Shown here: piece by piece, positions 33,043 to 44,659 of the stretch | Numbering within the stretch: the stretch's first letter is position 1 | How the letters are laid out: each line of letters begins with the position of its first letter | From: Tuctoria greenei | Lineage: Eukaryota; Streptophyta; Magnoliopsida; Poales; Poaceae | Direction of reading: 5' to 3' | DNA length: 64,000 nt | Assembly (NCBI GenBank): GCA_036927565.1 | Contig: JAYESD010000001.1 | Span: 33,517,146-33,581,145 of the forward strand | The notes under the pieces: generated by a model | The model's database searches: none | What the model was told of the DNA's origin: nothing | What the model saw: only the letters and a program-made list of their open reading frames with translations | Program-made: the position numbers and the translations under genes

Positions 33043-34095
33043 TCTATACACTTCCAATCCTCACAAATCCTCTAGAATCGCTCTTAGGACTCCAAGAGTG
33101 GTTTAGAAAGGGCTAGGATGGCTCTAGGAAGGCTATGGCGGCGCTAGGGTTTGAGTGTGGGTCTTTGGGGGCTGTGGGATACCTTTTTATAGGGGTCCTG
33201 ACACTTATCTGTTGCCACCATAAAAAGTGTGTACTAGTCCGGCCTTTAAACCCCAGACTAGTCTGGCCCGTGGGGACCAGTGATACCATCCTTGACCAAC
33301 CACAAAGCCCCCCGCCACCTTTTGAATTCAAATGTCACCAAACCATGGACTAGTCCTTCCAACAACGTACTAGTCCGATCTCACACAGAATAGTTTGTTC
33401 CAGTAGAGAACGGACAAGTCTGACGTACCGGACTAGTTCGGCCCCTAAGGGTGGACAAGTCTAGTCATCCAGGACTTAGTCCTAGCAGCTATCTCCAAGT
33501 CCTCAGCGGACTAGTCTGTCAAGGGATGGACTAGTCCGAACTCGGTTAGGAACTACTTTTCCAGACTGAAACGGACTAGTCTGTCCAAGCGGATTAGTTC
33601 GGCCCCCCAGGGCGGACTAGTCTGGTCCTTCAGGACTTAGTCCCAGAAGGACACAGACACACTCACCACAGACTAGTCCGTCCCCTAATGGACAAGTCCG
33701 AACTTACACAACGCTTTGGTCTGCCTAACATCGGATCAGTCGAATGTCGCCGGACTAGTCCAGCCTTCCAGCCCGGACAAGTCCGGCCCTGTCCTTAGGG
33801 CTGCTTCAACTCATCTCTCAATCTAGTCTAACTTGGGCTATGAGCTCTTAGGAGATTCTAACACTTTGACTCATTGAACGCACTCAATCTAAGTGACTAA
33901 ACTCGACACAAAGAATTTAAAAGCTCAAGTTCCATTCTTTGAGTTCTTCACATTTTCTTCTCTTTTTCATTTTTGTGTGCATCCAATTCTGTCCATCTTT
34001 CAATCACTTGTGCTTACACTTGCAAAGCTCATTAGTCCCTTAAGTGTTGTCACTAATCATCAAAACCCATGGATATTATCCTAGATGCACTTTCA
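33043..34095 (-). repeat. 3' LTR of Sirevirus-like element, truncated
   Basis: Colinear with about 43630-44659; the part matching 43009-43628 is missing and replaced by the copia RT fragment. It contains about 15 palindromes of the CGGACTAGTCCG or CGGACAAGTCCG type between 33229 and 33796, many with one or two changes. Confidence 0.88.
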
Positions 34096-34634
34096 ATCTC
34101 CCCCTTTTTGGTGATTTGATGACAACACATTGAGGTTTTTGATAAAAAATAAGGTTGAGTTGATTTTCATAACACACAAGTGTATAAGGAGCTCCCCCTA
34201 AATGTGTGCATAGATGATTTGCAATAAGTTAGATGCACAAGAATGAAGTCTATGGGAGGCTTATACATTTGTGCATTATGTTGGGGTGCCTACATGTGAT
34301 GCAAGTGTTCATATGTGAAATGTGGAGTGAGTTATGCATCTCAGATTTTAATTTAGCATCATCACGCATATTTGACTAGAATGATCTTCAATAGAATCAA
34401 TAATGACAAGATGGACAATAAAATTCACATAAACATAACATAGAGTGATAGCATAGTGATGATATCATTAAAAACCAAAATGAGAATGAGTAGCAAAAGT
34501 TAACATTACAACCAAGATTTCCAAAATATATCGTAGTCCATGGATCTATAATACTCCCCCTCAATCTCTCCCCCTTTGTCATCAAGACACCAAAAAGGAA
34601 AAAGAATAAGGGAGAAGAGAGAGAGAACTTAAGA
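34096..34634 (-). other. Non-coding 3' region with multiple polypurine tracts
   Basis: The main tract is ATCTCCCCCTTTTTGG at 34096-34111 on the plus strand, directly beside the LTR. Further C-runs with similar context lie at 34191-34198, 34554-34561 and 34568-34577. Repeated polypurine tracts in this position are a known feature of Sireviruses. No coding signal otherwise. Confidence 0.75.
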
Positions 34635-36357
34635 CTACTCATCGTCACTCTCGCTCGCGTCTCCACGGCATGGGTCACTCTCTGTCTCCTCGTCATCTTG
34701 AGTGTTGTCGTCTTCGTCATCATCATCGACCTCCGCAGCAGCAGGAACAGCACTAGAGGGACCACCCCTACCACCAAAGAGGGCAGCCTCCGCCTCCAAG
34801 AGTTCTGTAAATGGTGTGATGTCTTCATCGTCAAAGGCCTCCGGGGACATAGGAATGTCCGCTTTTTCACAAAGCTTGTGAAGGTACTTGTCGTGCTTCT
34901 TTGCAGTTTTGATAGCATTCACCTCCAGTTTCCGACACGAGGTGAAGATTTACTTGAGAAACTTGAGTGTAGCACTCGCAAGGTCGCTGGAGGAGGAGGA
35001 GGCGGCAGGAGTGGGAGGAGGAGAAGGCACAAAGGAGGTACCTCTCCTCGAAGCTCTGCCAATTTTTGGCGCAGGAGGTGGAATCTGATGGTGGAGAGTT
35101 CTATGCTTGACATCCTTCACAAACTCCAAGCCAGACACTTTCTCAATTAAGCACATGATGAGAGGGGCATATCCACAAGAGTGGTTGGGAGTGTGAGATA
35201 TGTTGAAGATGTCATTGTAGATATAGTCAAATACATTAAACTTCTCATCTTCAACTATCAGCTTCATTAAGTGCATCAAGTTTCCTTTGATCATGCTTGC
35301 ATCCCTATCCTTAGGTGCTAGAGTTTTTCTCAATATCCTATTAAGCACGCTAAAGAAGGTGCGAAGAATCTTGGTGGTTGGGAGATTGTAGAAGCCGACC
35401 TCATACATGAATTCCATCTCCCCAAATCTAGAGCCTTGAGGTTGTGAATGGTCAGCTCATAGTTTAGGAACTCCTCAAGTCCAAGAATTCTAGCAAACTC
35501 ATCATAGAGCACAGAATATTTGACTCCATTAGTCTACCAGGTAATCTTCCTATCTCCAAAGGTGGAGAAGTAACAAGTGGAGTAGAATTGGCCACCACTT
35601 CTGTATTCTAGTTGTATCTAAACTCAAACAACTCCTTGAGTCCATGGTGCTCAGCAGCTCGGATTATTGCATTGAAGGCTTGATGATCCTTCTTTTCCAT
35701 AAAAGCCCAATCTACCCATTGAGCATCTGTCACTGGAGTTTTCTTGGACAGGTATACTAGGCGATAATAATCAAAATGGAAGTCGCACCAGAAACGAGGA
35801 TCTGCTGTTGCTTTCTCGTACTTGTAGGGATCCTTCATCCCCAGCCTTCTTGCTTTATCATATCCTTGTCCCTTGAACACATTACTTCCCACCTCAGGTT
35901 GACCGTTAGGATCATGCACGGGAGGAGTCATGACCAAAGGACCAATGGGGCCTTGTTGGGGACCACGAGGCACCGCGGTTTGGTCACGAATGACCAAACC
36001 TCTCCCTGTCAGAGCTTTCTTTCTAGGAGGAGCCTTTTTGAGAGGCAACTTCTTGGCAGGCTCCTTTCCTTTCCCCTTAGCTTGGCTACTCTCACTCAGT
36101 GGTGCTTTTCCCTTATTGGTCGTGTGGGCCTTTTGCGTCTCACCCATATTGACAATTCATTTCCTTCTGCTTGCTTGCTCTTCGGCCACTTGAGCTTGGG
36201 CTGCCTCTTGATCACGTTTCTTCTTGAGTCTAGCTTCACGCATGCGCTCAAGCTCTGCCGCAATAGCAGCTTACTCTTCATCCCTTTGACGATAGCACTC
36301 TTGACGAGTCGCCTCCCTTTTCGGATTGGAAAGAGGAGAGTTGTTGCGTCGAGGCAT
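34635..36357 (-). pseudogene. Extra ORF downstream of pol (Sirevirus env-like region), broken
   Basis: Minus strand from MPRRNNSPLSNPKR (ATG at 36355-36357). A stop and shifts follow, then 179 codons at 35608-36147 with a basic, lysine-rich start, RFWCDFHFDYYRLVYLSKK, VDWAFMEKKDHQAFNAI and EHHGLKELFEFRYN. Later pieces include VLYDEFARILGLEEFLNYEL (35330-35512), NVFDYIYNDIFNISHTP (34950-35417) and an acidic D/E-rich tail (34635-34922). Sireviruses often carry such an extra ORF, sometimes called env-like. I see no signal peptide or clear membrane segment, so an envelope role is not supported here. Confidence 0.65.
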
Positions 36358-36454
36358 GCTGAAATAAGGATAACAGAAGAGTATGAGGTGATATCAAGCG
36401 AAATATTGCGGTAGAGAAGTAGGGAATTCACTAAGTTAGGAGTTAACCCTAGGT

Positions 36455-37040
36455 CAGGCCGGACTTGTCCAGTCTCTGGCCAGACTAGTCCAGTCCGAAA
36501 CGGACTTGTCCGCCTATGTACGGACTAGTCCAAACCACCCAGTGTTAAATCCTAACTATGCAATTTTTCTACAAAATTTCCATACCAAGGCGCAATATTG
36601 AATGGAGAGAGTCATAAGGTGATAGATAAGCTAGTAGGACTCTAGTTTCCAGGAGAAATGACCTAGAATCGAAGGAATCGAAAAAGTTCAAGTTAGGTCA
36701 AGAACACACCTTGAGATGTGAAAGTCAGACAAATCCTTGGACTAAAGGGCAGAGTAGTCCAGGATTCACCTTCCTGACACTCCGAAGAAGCTTTCACACG
36801 AATTCCTTGAAGATTTCGAGGGTTGGAACAAAAATCGCCAATGGGGGCGGTTTTTGGGAGAGAGGCGCATGTTGGAAAGTTTGAAATGAAGTGGAGGGGT
36901 CGGTCCCGACACTGGGGGTTAAGTCCCCAAAGGTCCGGACTAGTACGGTTGTTATATCGGACAAGTCCGGGTGCCAGACAGGGTCCGGACTATGCTGATG
37001 CTCCGGACAAGTCCGGTGATTGGCCGGACTAGTCCGGTCC
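36455..37040 (-). repeat. Internal palindrome cluster between pol and extra ORF
   Basis: About ten CGGAC..GTCCG sites in two groups, 36455-36535 and 36930-37040, for example CGGACTTGTCCG near 36500 and GCCGGACTAGTCCGG near 37022. Between them lies non-coding DNA. These sites are outside the LTRs, in the stretch between the RNase H end (37264) and the extra ORF start (36357). Confidence 0.75.
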
Positions 37041-37263
37041 TTAACAGCAAATTTTCATATATATTGAAAAATTTGCAAGAATTATCCATATGGACCAAGT
37101 TTTTCACAAATACTCTCAATGAATATGGCCAGTAAAGCACACAAACATTCATACAATGACAATAATTGAAAAGAATTTGATAGAAAATTGAGGAAGGCAA
37201 GATTTTGAAAGCGTGCATAGTTTTGAAGAGATAAACAGAACTAACAATCAGATATGCAACATC

Positions 37264-38830
37264 TCAAGCCACATTTCGGGAATCAAGGATATTTAGTTCA
37301 TTCCTATGTTCGCAAAAGCATTTTTCATCTAGTGACTTGGTGAAGATATCGGCTAGTTGTTTTTCGGTTCTCACATGTGAAATGACAATGTCCCCCTTCA
37401 TAGAATGGTCTCTCAAGACATGGTGCTGGATGTCAATGTGTTTGGTTCTAGAGTGTTCAACGGGGTTATAGAGAATCTTGATGGCACTCTCATTGTCGCA
37501 TAGGAGCGGAATATGGTACATATTGCGACCATAGTCCCTTAGAGTTTGTCGCATCCAAAGAAGTTGTGCACAACAACTTCCGGCTGCGACTACTCCACAT
37601 TGGTTGTGGATAGGGCAATGGAATTCTGTTTCTTGGATGACCATGACACTAGGGACCTACCCAGGAATTGGCAAGTCTCAGAGGTACTCTTTCTATCCAC
37701 TTTGCATCCAGCATAATCCGCATCGGAGTATCTATTGAGGTTAAACTTGGACCCTTTGGGATACCACAACCCTAGGTTAGGTGTATGAACTAAATAGCGC
37801 AAGATTATCTTTACGGCTATCAAGTGACACTCTTTATGAGCGGCTTGAAATCTTGCACACATGCATACACTTAACATGATATTGGGCCTAGATGCACAAA
37901 GGTAAAGAAGTGATCCAATCATGGAGCGCTATACCTTTTGGTCGACGCTAAGGCTGTCTTGGTTGAGATTGAGATGTCCATTTGTTGCCATTGGCGTCTT
38001 GATGGGTTTGGCCTTCTCCATGTCAAACTTCTTGAGAATGTCTTGAGTATACTTGGTTTGACATATTAAGGTGCCTTCCTTGAGTTGTTTCACTTGGAAA
38101 CCTAAAAAAACTTCAACTCCCCCATTATTGACATCTCAAATCTCTCCATCATGATTTTTCTAAACTCTTCACAAAAAGATTGATTAGTAGAACCAAATAT
38201 TATGTCGTCCACATAAATTTGGAATACAAATAAATTATCATACACGTTCTTGGTAAAGAGTGTATAATTGGCCTTTCCTATCTGAAAATCATTATCAATG
38301 AGAAAGTCTCTAAGACACTCATATCAAGCTCTAGGAGCTTGTTTGAGGCCATAGAGAGCTTTGTGAAACTTAAAGACATGGTTAGGATACTTATCGTCCT
38401 CGAAGTCGGGCGATTGCTCGACATACACCTCCTCCTTGATTGGTCCAATGAAGAAGGTGCTTTTCACGTCCATTTGAAACAACTTGAAATCATTGTGAGT
38501 AGCATAGGCCAATTATTTGCGAATAGATTCAAGCCTAGCTATGGGAGCAAAAGTTCCATCGAAATCCAAACCTTTCACTTGAGAGTATCCTTTGTCTACG
38601 AGTCTAGCTTTTTTCTTGTTACCACGCCTTGCTCATCTTGCTTGTTGCGGAAGACCCACTTGGTTCCTACCACATTGGCATTTGGTCTTCTCACGAGCTC
38701 CCATAATTTGTTCCTCATGAAGTTGTTGAGCTCCTCTTGCATGGCTATTACCCAATCCGGATCTCATAGGGCATCTTCAACCTTAAATGGTTCTAAGGAG
38801 GACACAAAAGAGTAGTGAGCACAAAAGTTA
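37264..38830 (-). pseudogene. Sirevirus RT and RNase H, broken
   Basis: Minus strand: FKLFQMDVKSTFFIGPIKEE and YGLKQAPRA (38324-38512), then YVDDIIFGSTNQSFCEEF near 38215-38160 with the catalytic YVDD. MIGSLLYLCASRPNIMLSVC and SDADYAGCKVDRKSTS (37590-37922) follow. RNase H then has LLCDNESAIKI, HIDIQHHVLRDH and TEKQLADIFTKSLDE (37264-37644). The motifs are intact but the frame is broken several times. Confidence 0.85.
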
Positions 38831-38839
38831 GCCATACGA

Positions 38840-40487
38840 GATTGAGTCATTACCCTCTTGGAGATGTCTCCAAGTATGTTGTCAATGGGATGATCCCGTT
38901 GAACACATTGATGAACTCTTGGGTGTGGTACACTTGGTCTTGAGTCAACTTCTTCATCTCCTTCATCTTCATTGTATCTCCATTGACCATTGCCACCATC
39001 TTGATCTTCGATTCCTTAATCATGGTGATCTTGACTAGGTTGTTGATCTTGGGTATCTTGGACTTGATCATGTGCTTGAGGCACCTCTTGTGATGGAGTT
39101 AGTTCACTTGGGCATTGTTGCTCTTTAGGTCTTACATCACTAAGCGCCATCCTTCTCAATGCAACACATGATGTCTCTTCTTCATCTAGCACACATTGAT
39201 CAACTTCCTCCACTTGGGAGCCATTAGTTTCATCAAACACTATGTCACGTGCGATTTCAACACAACCGGAGGTTTTGTTGAAAACACGGTAGGCGTAGGT
39301 GTTTGAGTCATAACCAAGCAAGAAACCTTCATTGGATTTCGGAGCAAACTTTGAAATTCTAGGCTTCTTGTTGAGAATATAACATTTGCTACCAAAGACT
39401 CTAAATTAGGAAATGTTTGGTTTGTTACCCGTTAGAAGTTCATATGGAGTCTTCCTCAATAGGCGATGGAGGTACAGACGGTTTGTGGCATGGCATGCGG
39501 TGTTTACCACTTCTGCCCAAAACCTATCAGAAGTCTTGTACTCATCAAGCATGATCCTTGCCATCTCTATTAGAGTTCGGTTCTTCCTTTCGGCCATCCA
39601 TTTTGTTCGGGTGAGTAGGGTGCTAAAAACTCATGCTTGATGTCCTCGTCGTCCAAGTACTCTTCAACTTGAGTGTTCTTGAATTCAGTGCCATTGTCGC
39701 TTCTTATCTTCTTGATTCTCAAGGAGAACTACTTTTGAGCTCTCCTCAAGAAACTCTCGAGGACACCTTGTGTTTCACCTTTGTCATGCAAGAAAAACAC
39801 TCAAGTGAAGCGGGAAAACTCATCAATAATAACTAAGCTGTATTTGTTACCGCCAATGCTTATGTAAGCTATGGGACCAAAAAGATCAATATGCAGCATA
39901 TCCAATGGTCTTGTTGTCGTCATCACATTCTTGGCGGGATGAGCTGCTCCGACTTGTTTCCCGGCTTAACACGCACTACAAGGTCTATCTTTCTCAAAAA
40001 CAACATTTTTAATACCTCGGACGTGATTACCTTTTAGAAGTTTGTGAAGATTCCTCATACAGACATGGGCTAGCTTGCGGAGCCACAACAAACCCAAGTT
40101 GGTTTTTGCAATCAAGCATGTGTCAAGTTGAGCTTTATCCGCGGTGAAGTCCACAAGATAAAGCTTTCCCTTGAGCACACCCTTGAAGGCAATCAAGTTA
40201 TCAATTCTTCTAGTGACAACCACGCCCTCATTAGAAAACAAGAAATTATATCTCTTTTCACACAATTGCAAAATGGATAAGAGATTATAGTCTAATGATT
40301 CAGCATGCATGACTTGTGAGATGGTGTGTTGTGGAGAAATAGAGATTTTACCCATAGCTAGTACCTTACCTTGACTATTGTCGCCAAAGTAGATACTTTG
40401 ACTTGGATCTTCATTTTGTTCATACTCCACAAACATTCTTCTCGCTCCAGTCATATGATTTATGCATCCACTATCTAGCACCCACAT
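38840..40487 (-). pseudogene. Sirevirus protease and integrase, broken
   Basis: 39966-40487 is open: VLDSGCINHMTGARRMF (protease), DYNLLSILQLCEKRY, LWLRKLAHVCMRNL (the GAG-pre-integrase HxGH equivalent, changed) and DRPCSAC (zinc module). The core follows in broken frames, ending with AERKNRTLIEMARIMLDEYK (39406-39597). Next comes the connection segment CVEIARDIVFDETNGSQVEE (39016-39321). Confidence 0.82.
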
Positions 40488-40854
40488 TGAGCCGCCGGAG
40501 GAGTAAGCCTACAAGACAAGTTTAGGCTTTGGTTTTAGGTACCCAAGCTTGGTTGGGTCCTTTGAGGTTAGTCACAACGCATTTGGGCACCCACACACAA
40601 GGCTTTGGGCTCTTGCGGTGTGGCCCAATATATTTAGCATAAGTATAACCAAATTTTTTTCTCATAACCACGTAAGATGCATCAAAATCATGAAACATTG
40701 TTAAATTAACATTTTTAGAATTTTGAGCATCTTTGTCAAGTTTTTCTATCTCATTAGATGTAGATGCATGATATTCATTCTTGACTTAAAATGAACCTTA
40801 TTGGACAAATTCAATTTGCATCTTGTTATTCTTGAGAATTCTAGCATTTTGCTT

Positions 40855-41430
40855 TCATTCTCTTGAATAGCCAAGACCATCTTTGATCAAGGGGGATCTT
40901 GTGATCGAGTATGCACTACGTGCATACTTGATCTTCTCCTTATCAAAGATGCCACCCTTAGATGTGCTCCAATTCTTTGCCGAATTAAGCTCATTCTTTA
41001 GATCAAGCACAAGGTTAGCACACTTGCAAGTTTTAGTGTTCGAATCCGTTTTAGGAAAGTTTGAGCTTGTTGGGCAAGAAGAAAGGACACTTGACTTGAG
41101 AGTTGTGAATTGTGCCTCAAGACTCTTGTGAGCTTTGTTCAAGCTCACAAGTTCATCTTGGAGCACAACATTCAAACTCTTAAGGCTTGAGGAAGCCTCC
41201 TTGCATTTTGCAAGTTCAAGTCCAAGTGCCTTGTTCTTTTCCTTCTCAAGCTCAAGGAGCCTCTCAAGGTTAAGATTCTTTTGCTTCTCATTGACAATCA
41301 ATTCATTTTGTTCCTCGAGAAGCTTTTCCTTGTCTAAAATCTCATCGGAGAGCTTTTTCATTTTAATGATAGCACTTTTACTCAAGCCTTCAAACATATA
41401 TTCATTCTCACTATCACTAAAAATCCTCAT
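40855..41430 (-). CDS. Coiled-coil spacer between gag and protease (Sirevirus)
   Basis: 191 codons, rich in Lys, Glu and Leu. LSDEILDKEKLLEEQNELIV, LERLLELEKEKNKALGLELA and a second leucine-rich stretch predict a long coiled coil, followed by a Cys-containing segment TKTCKCANLVLD. It overlaps the end of the gag frame by 14 bases in another frame. Such coiled coils occur in Sirevirus Gag proteins, so it is probably a frameshifted continuation of gag. Confidence 0.7.
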   Translation of the reverse strand: MRIFSDSENEYMFEGLSKSAIIKMKKLSDEILDKEKLLEEQNELIVNEKQKNLNLERLLELEKEKNKALGLELAKCKEASSSLKSLNVVLQDELVSLNKAHKSLEAQFTTLKSSVLSSCPTSSNFPKTDSNTKTCKCANLVLDLKNELNSAKNWSTSKGGIFDKEKIKYARSAYSITRSPLIKDGLGYSRE

Positions 41431-42958
41431 CTTTAATGGAACACAAGGAGAGTTTGGATTTAACCTTTCTTTTTCCTTCCTTGGCCATAAGACAAGTGTG
41501 GCTTGAGCTTCTCCACTCTGCCTTGTTTGGTAGAAGTGTCTTCTTCATTGTTGGCTTCATGATAGCAATGGTTGCCACTCTCGCTTCATCATCGGAGGAT
41601 GACTCATCGTTGGAGTCCCACTCCTTGCCAACATGAGCGTGCCCATGAGCTTCCTTCTTCTTGAATATCTTCCTCTCTTGAGGCTTCTCATCCTTGTTCT
41701 TCTTTTTCCTATCATCTCCCTTTTCATATGGGCAATTCACAATGAGGTGCCAATACTCACCACAGTTGTAGCACGCTCTCCTTGGTCTTGACTTGCTCTT
41801 GTCCTTGACCTTGCTCTTATAGTTTGACCCTCTCCTCTTTCTCATCATTCTCTTGAATATTTTGATGAAGAAGGCCATTTCCTCTTCATCCATGTCGATG
41901 CTTTCCTCCTCTTCACTTTCTTCATCATTGCTTGAAGCTTGCATCTCCTTGCCTTTGGACTTGGGTGAGGCTTTGAGAGTAATGCCTTTCTTCTTGGAGG
42001 ATGTGATCTTGGCAAGGTCATTGACATGGCATGCTTCCATATCCATCATATCATGGTTGATGATCTTGCCAAGCACCTCATCCAGAGTCATCTTGTGAAA
42101 GTTGGGACTCTTGCGGATGAGAGTGCAAAGCGTCACATAGCGAGGCATGAAGGCTCTAATCATTCTCTTGACTACTTCATGTTCGGTCCACTTCTTGCAT
42201 TTGTACGCCCGACTCTTATTGATGAGAGTCTTGAGTCGGTTATACATCACTTGAGGGGTCTCTCCTACTTCCATGGCGAATCTTCCAAGCTCCCCTTCGA
42301 TCATCTCAATCTTGGCTTCCCTCGGGGACCGGTTGCCTTCATGAGTAATTTTGAGAGTGTCCCAAATTTCCTTGGCTTGCTCCAACCCATCCACTTCGTT
42401 GAATTCTTCTTGGTTCAAGGTTGAGTTGAGCATGGATGCCGCTTGAGCATTGCGGTGAATGAGTTTTTCTTGTTCTGGAGTCAACTCTTCATCATCCACG
42501 GGGATATCTACACCTATGCAAACAACATGCCAAAGTGTAGGATTGAGAGAAATAAGATGCAACTTCATGTTGTGCTTCCACATGGTGTAGTTAGTCCCAT
42601 CAAAGTTTGGACCTTTGCCCATAGGAATAGGGAGATAGTTTGAATGAGAATTGAGGCGCTCATAGTTAAAAGGATATCGCGTGTAATCCTCCTCGGACTT
42701 CTTGAGCTTCTTATCCATCTCAAGTCTTCTCCTTCTCTTGGCCTCATCTCTTGCTTTTTGAAGAAGATTCGCAAGGCGCTTCACTTCTTCATCTTCATCT
42801 TCAGTTTCACCATCGAAGGGTGGAGGCTTTGGCTTGTCCTTGGAGGTGTTGCTAGTATTGTCATGCAAGGGATTGGATCCTTGTCCTCCGGTGTGGCTGT
42901 TCTCGCCGATGCCGATGGTGTCGATGATCGGCATCTCCTTCTCACCGTTTTCCCCCAT
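41417..42958 (-). CDS. Sirevirus gag
   Basis: 513 codons without interruption, the longest open gag in the window. The N-terminal part (1-90) is acidic, then basic (RRRRLEMDKKLKK). YLPIPMGKGPNFDGTNYTMW starts the capsid-type domain at about 107. LDEVLGKIINHDMM near 300 is followed by a Glu/Asp-rich linker. The zinc knuckle CYNCGEYWHLIVNC lies near 400. It would form the particle and bind RNA. The start lies about 35 bases after the degenerate primer site. Confidence 0.88.
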   Translation of the reverse strand: MGENGEKEMPIIDTIGIGENSHTGGQGSNPLHDNTSNTSKDKPKPPPFDGETEDEDEEVKRLANLLQKARDEAKRRRRLEMDKKLKKSEEDYTRYPFNYERLNSHSNYLPIPMGKGPNFDGTNYTMWKHNMKLHLISLNPTLWHVVCIGVDIPVDDEELTPEQEKLIHRNAQAASMLNSTLNQEEFNEVDGLEQAKEIWDTLKITHEGNRSPREAKIEMIEGELGRFAMEVGETPQVMYNRLKTLINKSRAYKCKKWTEHEVVKRMIRAFMPRYVTLCTLIRKSPNFHKMTLDEVLGKIINHDMMDMEACHVNDLAKITSSKKKGITLKASPKSKGKEMQASSNDEESEEEESIDMDEEEMAFFIKIFKRMMRKRRGSNYKSKVKDKSKSRPRRACYNCGEYWHLIVNCPYEKGDDRKKKNKDEKPQERKIFKKKEAHGHAHVGKEWDSNDESSSDDEARVATIAIMKPTMKKTLLPNKAEWRSSSHTCLMAKEGKRKVKSKLSLCSIKDEDF

Positions 42959-42992
42959 CTCCTCTCCAAGCGGTTAAGCTTTTGGGAGTGTT

Positions 42993-43007
42993 AGGCTCCG
43001 ATACACA
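42993..43007 (-). other. Degenerate primer binding site of Sirevirus-like element
   Basis: On the minus strand TGTGTATCGGAGCCTAA follows the LTR. Compared with TGGTATCAGAGCC it has several changes, consistent with old age. Confidence 0.55.
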
Positions 43008-43008
43008 A

Positions 43009-44659
43009 TCTAAAGTTGGCAAGAGGGGGGTGAATAGGCGGATAACCTGAAATTTAACTCAATAAAAGCTAATCAAATTATAGGGTGCGAACTAGTCTGG
43101 CCTGGGGGTGGACTAGTACGGTCACGATAACAGATTTGATCAATGGTGAGATTTTTAAGTGATCTAAAGGAATTAACTTGATGAAATGTAAAGTATATGA
43201 CCCTAGAAATCTAGTAGATGGTATGCACGAAGTAATAAAAGCTAGATAGAGGCGGATAACGAGATTGAAGCGAGGAACACGTGAAACCCTAACTTGATCT
43301 AGTGAAGAATGAGGAAGTCAAATCAAAGACACAAGATGCAGGATTTATCGTTTGGTTCAACCCCACAATGGAGCCTACATCCACGTTGAGGATGCCCACA
43401 AAAGGCAGGGTTCCACTCAACCCATTCCTCACTTAGCCACCTCGAAGGCCAGCATTTCTTCCACTAAATCATAATGGTAATCACCAAATCTGAGGGGCAA
43501 CTCACAATCTGAGGCTCCCACAAGTTTACAACTCGAAAAGATCGAATATCAACACCCACACGAACTCAAATCGATTAGTCAAACCGATAGAATAAACCCA
43601 AGAGCTCAAGATTGAACAAACCCTTCTCTATCCTCTTCCAATCCTCAGAAATCCTCAAGAATTGCTCTTAGGACTCCAAGAATGGTTGAGAAAAGGCTAG
43701 GATGGCTCTAGGAAGGCTATGGCGGTGCTAGGGTTTGAGTGTGGGTCTTTGGAGGCTGGGGGATCCCTTTTTATAAGGGTCCCGACACTTATCCGTTGCC
43801 ACCAGAAAAAAGTGCGGACTAGTCCAGCCTTTGACCCCAGACTAGTTTGGATTGTGGGGACTAGTAAAGTCATCCTTGACCAACCACAAATCCCCCCACC
43901 ACCTTTTGAATTCAAACGGCACCAAACCGCGGACTAGTCCATCCAACAACGGACTAGTCCGATCTCCCACAGAACAGTTTGTTTCGGTAGAGAACGGACA
44001 AGTCTGACGTACCGGACTAGGTCGGGTTCCTAACGGCAGAAAAGTCTGGCTCTCCAGGACTTAGTCCCAGCAGCCATCTCCAAGTCCTCAGCAGACTAGT
44101 CTGTTAAGGGACGGACTAGTCCGAACTCAGTCAGAAACTACTTTTTCGGACTGAAACGGACTAGTCTGCCCAAGCGGACTAGTCCGGTCCTTCAAGACAT
44201 AGTCCCAGAAAGACATAGACACACTCACCACGGACTAGTATATCTTCTAACATACAAGTCCAAACTTACACATAACGCTTTGATTTGCCTAACATCGGAT
44301 CAGTCATATGTTGCCGGACTAGTTCGGCCTTCCAGCGAGGACAAGTCCGGCCCTGTCTTTAGGCCTGCTTCAACTCATCTCTCGATCTATTCTAACTTAG
44401 GCTATGAGCTCTTAGGATATTCTAACACTCTGAATCATTTAACACACTCAATCTAAGTGACTAAACTCGAAACAAAGAATTTAAAAGCTCAAGTTCCATT
44501 CTTCGAGTTCTTCGCATTTTCTTCTCCTTTTCCTTTTTGAGTGCATCCAATGTTGTCCATCTTTCAATCACCTCTGCTTACACTTGCAAAGATCATTAGT
44601 CCCTTAAGTGTTCTCATTGATCATCAAAACCCACAGGGATTAGCCTAGATGTACTTTCA
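43009..44659 (-). repeat. 5' LTR of Sirevirus-like element
   Basis: About 1650 bp. On the element strand it begins TGAAAGTACATCTAG, and the end near 43009 is changed from CA. It contains AACCCCACAATGGAGCC and CACCCCCCTCTTGCC-type blocks common in Sirevirus LTR ends. A cluster of palindromes lies at 43815-44350, with two more near 43090-43125. The right flank starts GTTTT. Confidence 0.85.

Larger units (their letters stand above)
33043..44659 (-). mobile_element. Sirevirus-like Ty1/copia element, decayed
   Basis: About 11.6 kb on the minus strand: 5' LTR 43009-44659, gag, coiled-coil spacer, protease, integrase, RT, RNase H, an extra ORF region downstream of pol, several purine tracts, and a 3' LTR (33043-34095) that has lost about 600 bp of its end. 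The LTR start TGAAAGTGCATC, the YVDDIIFGSTN RT motif, the long gag and the extra 3' ORF point to the Sirevirus/Maximus group. No target duplication can be checked because the left end is truncated. Confidence 0.88.

Noticed and set aside
34635..36357. Retroviral-type envelope gene
   Set aside because: It has the position of the Sirevirus env-like ORF, but no signal peptide, clear membrane segment or fusion-type motif is visible, so I call it only an extra ORF.
41135..41506. Serine- and phenylalanine-rich plus-strand ORF resembling a membrane protein
   Set aside because: It is the antisense of the Lys/Glu/Leu coiled coil and gag end.
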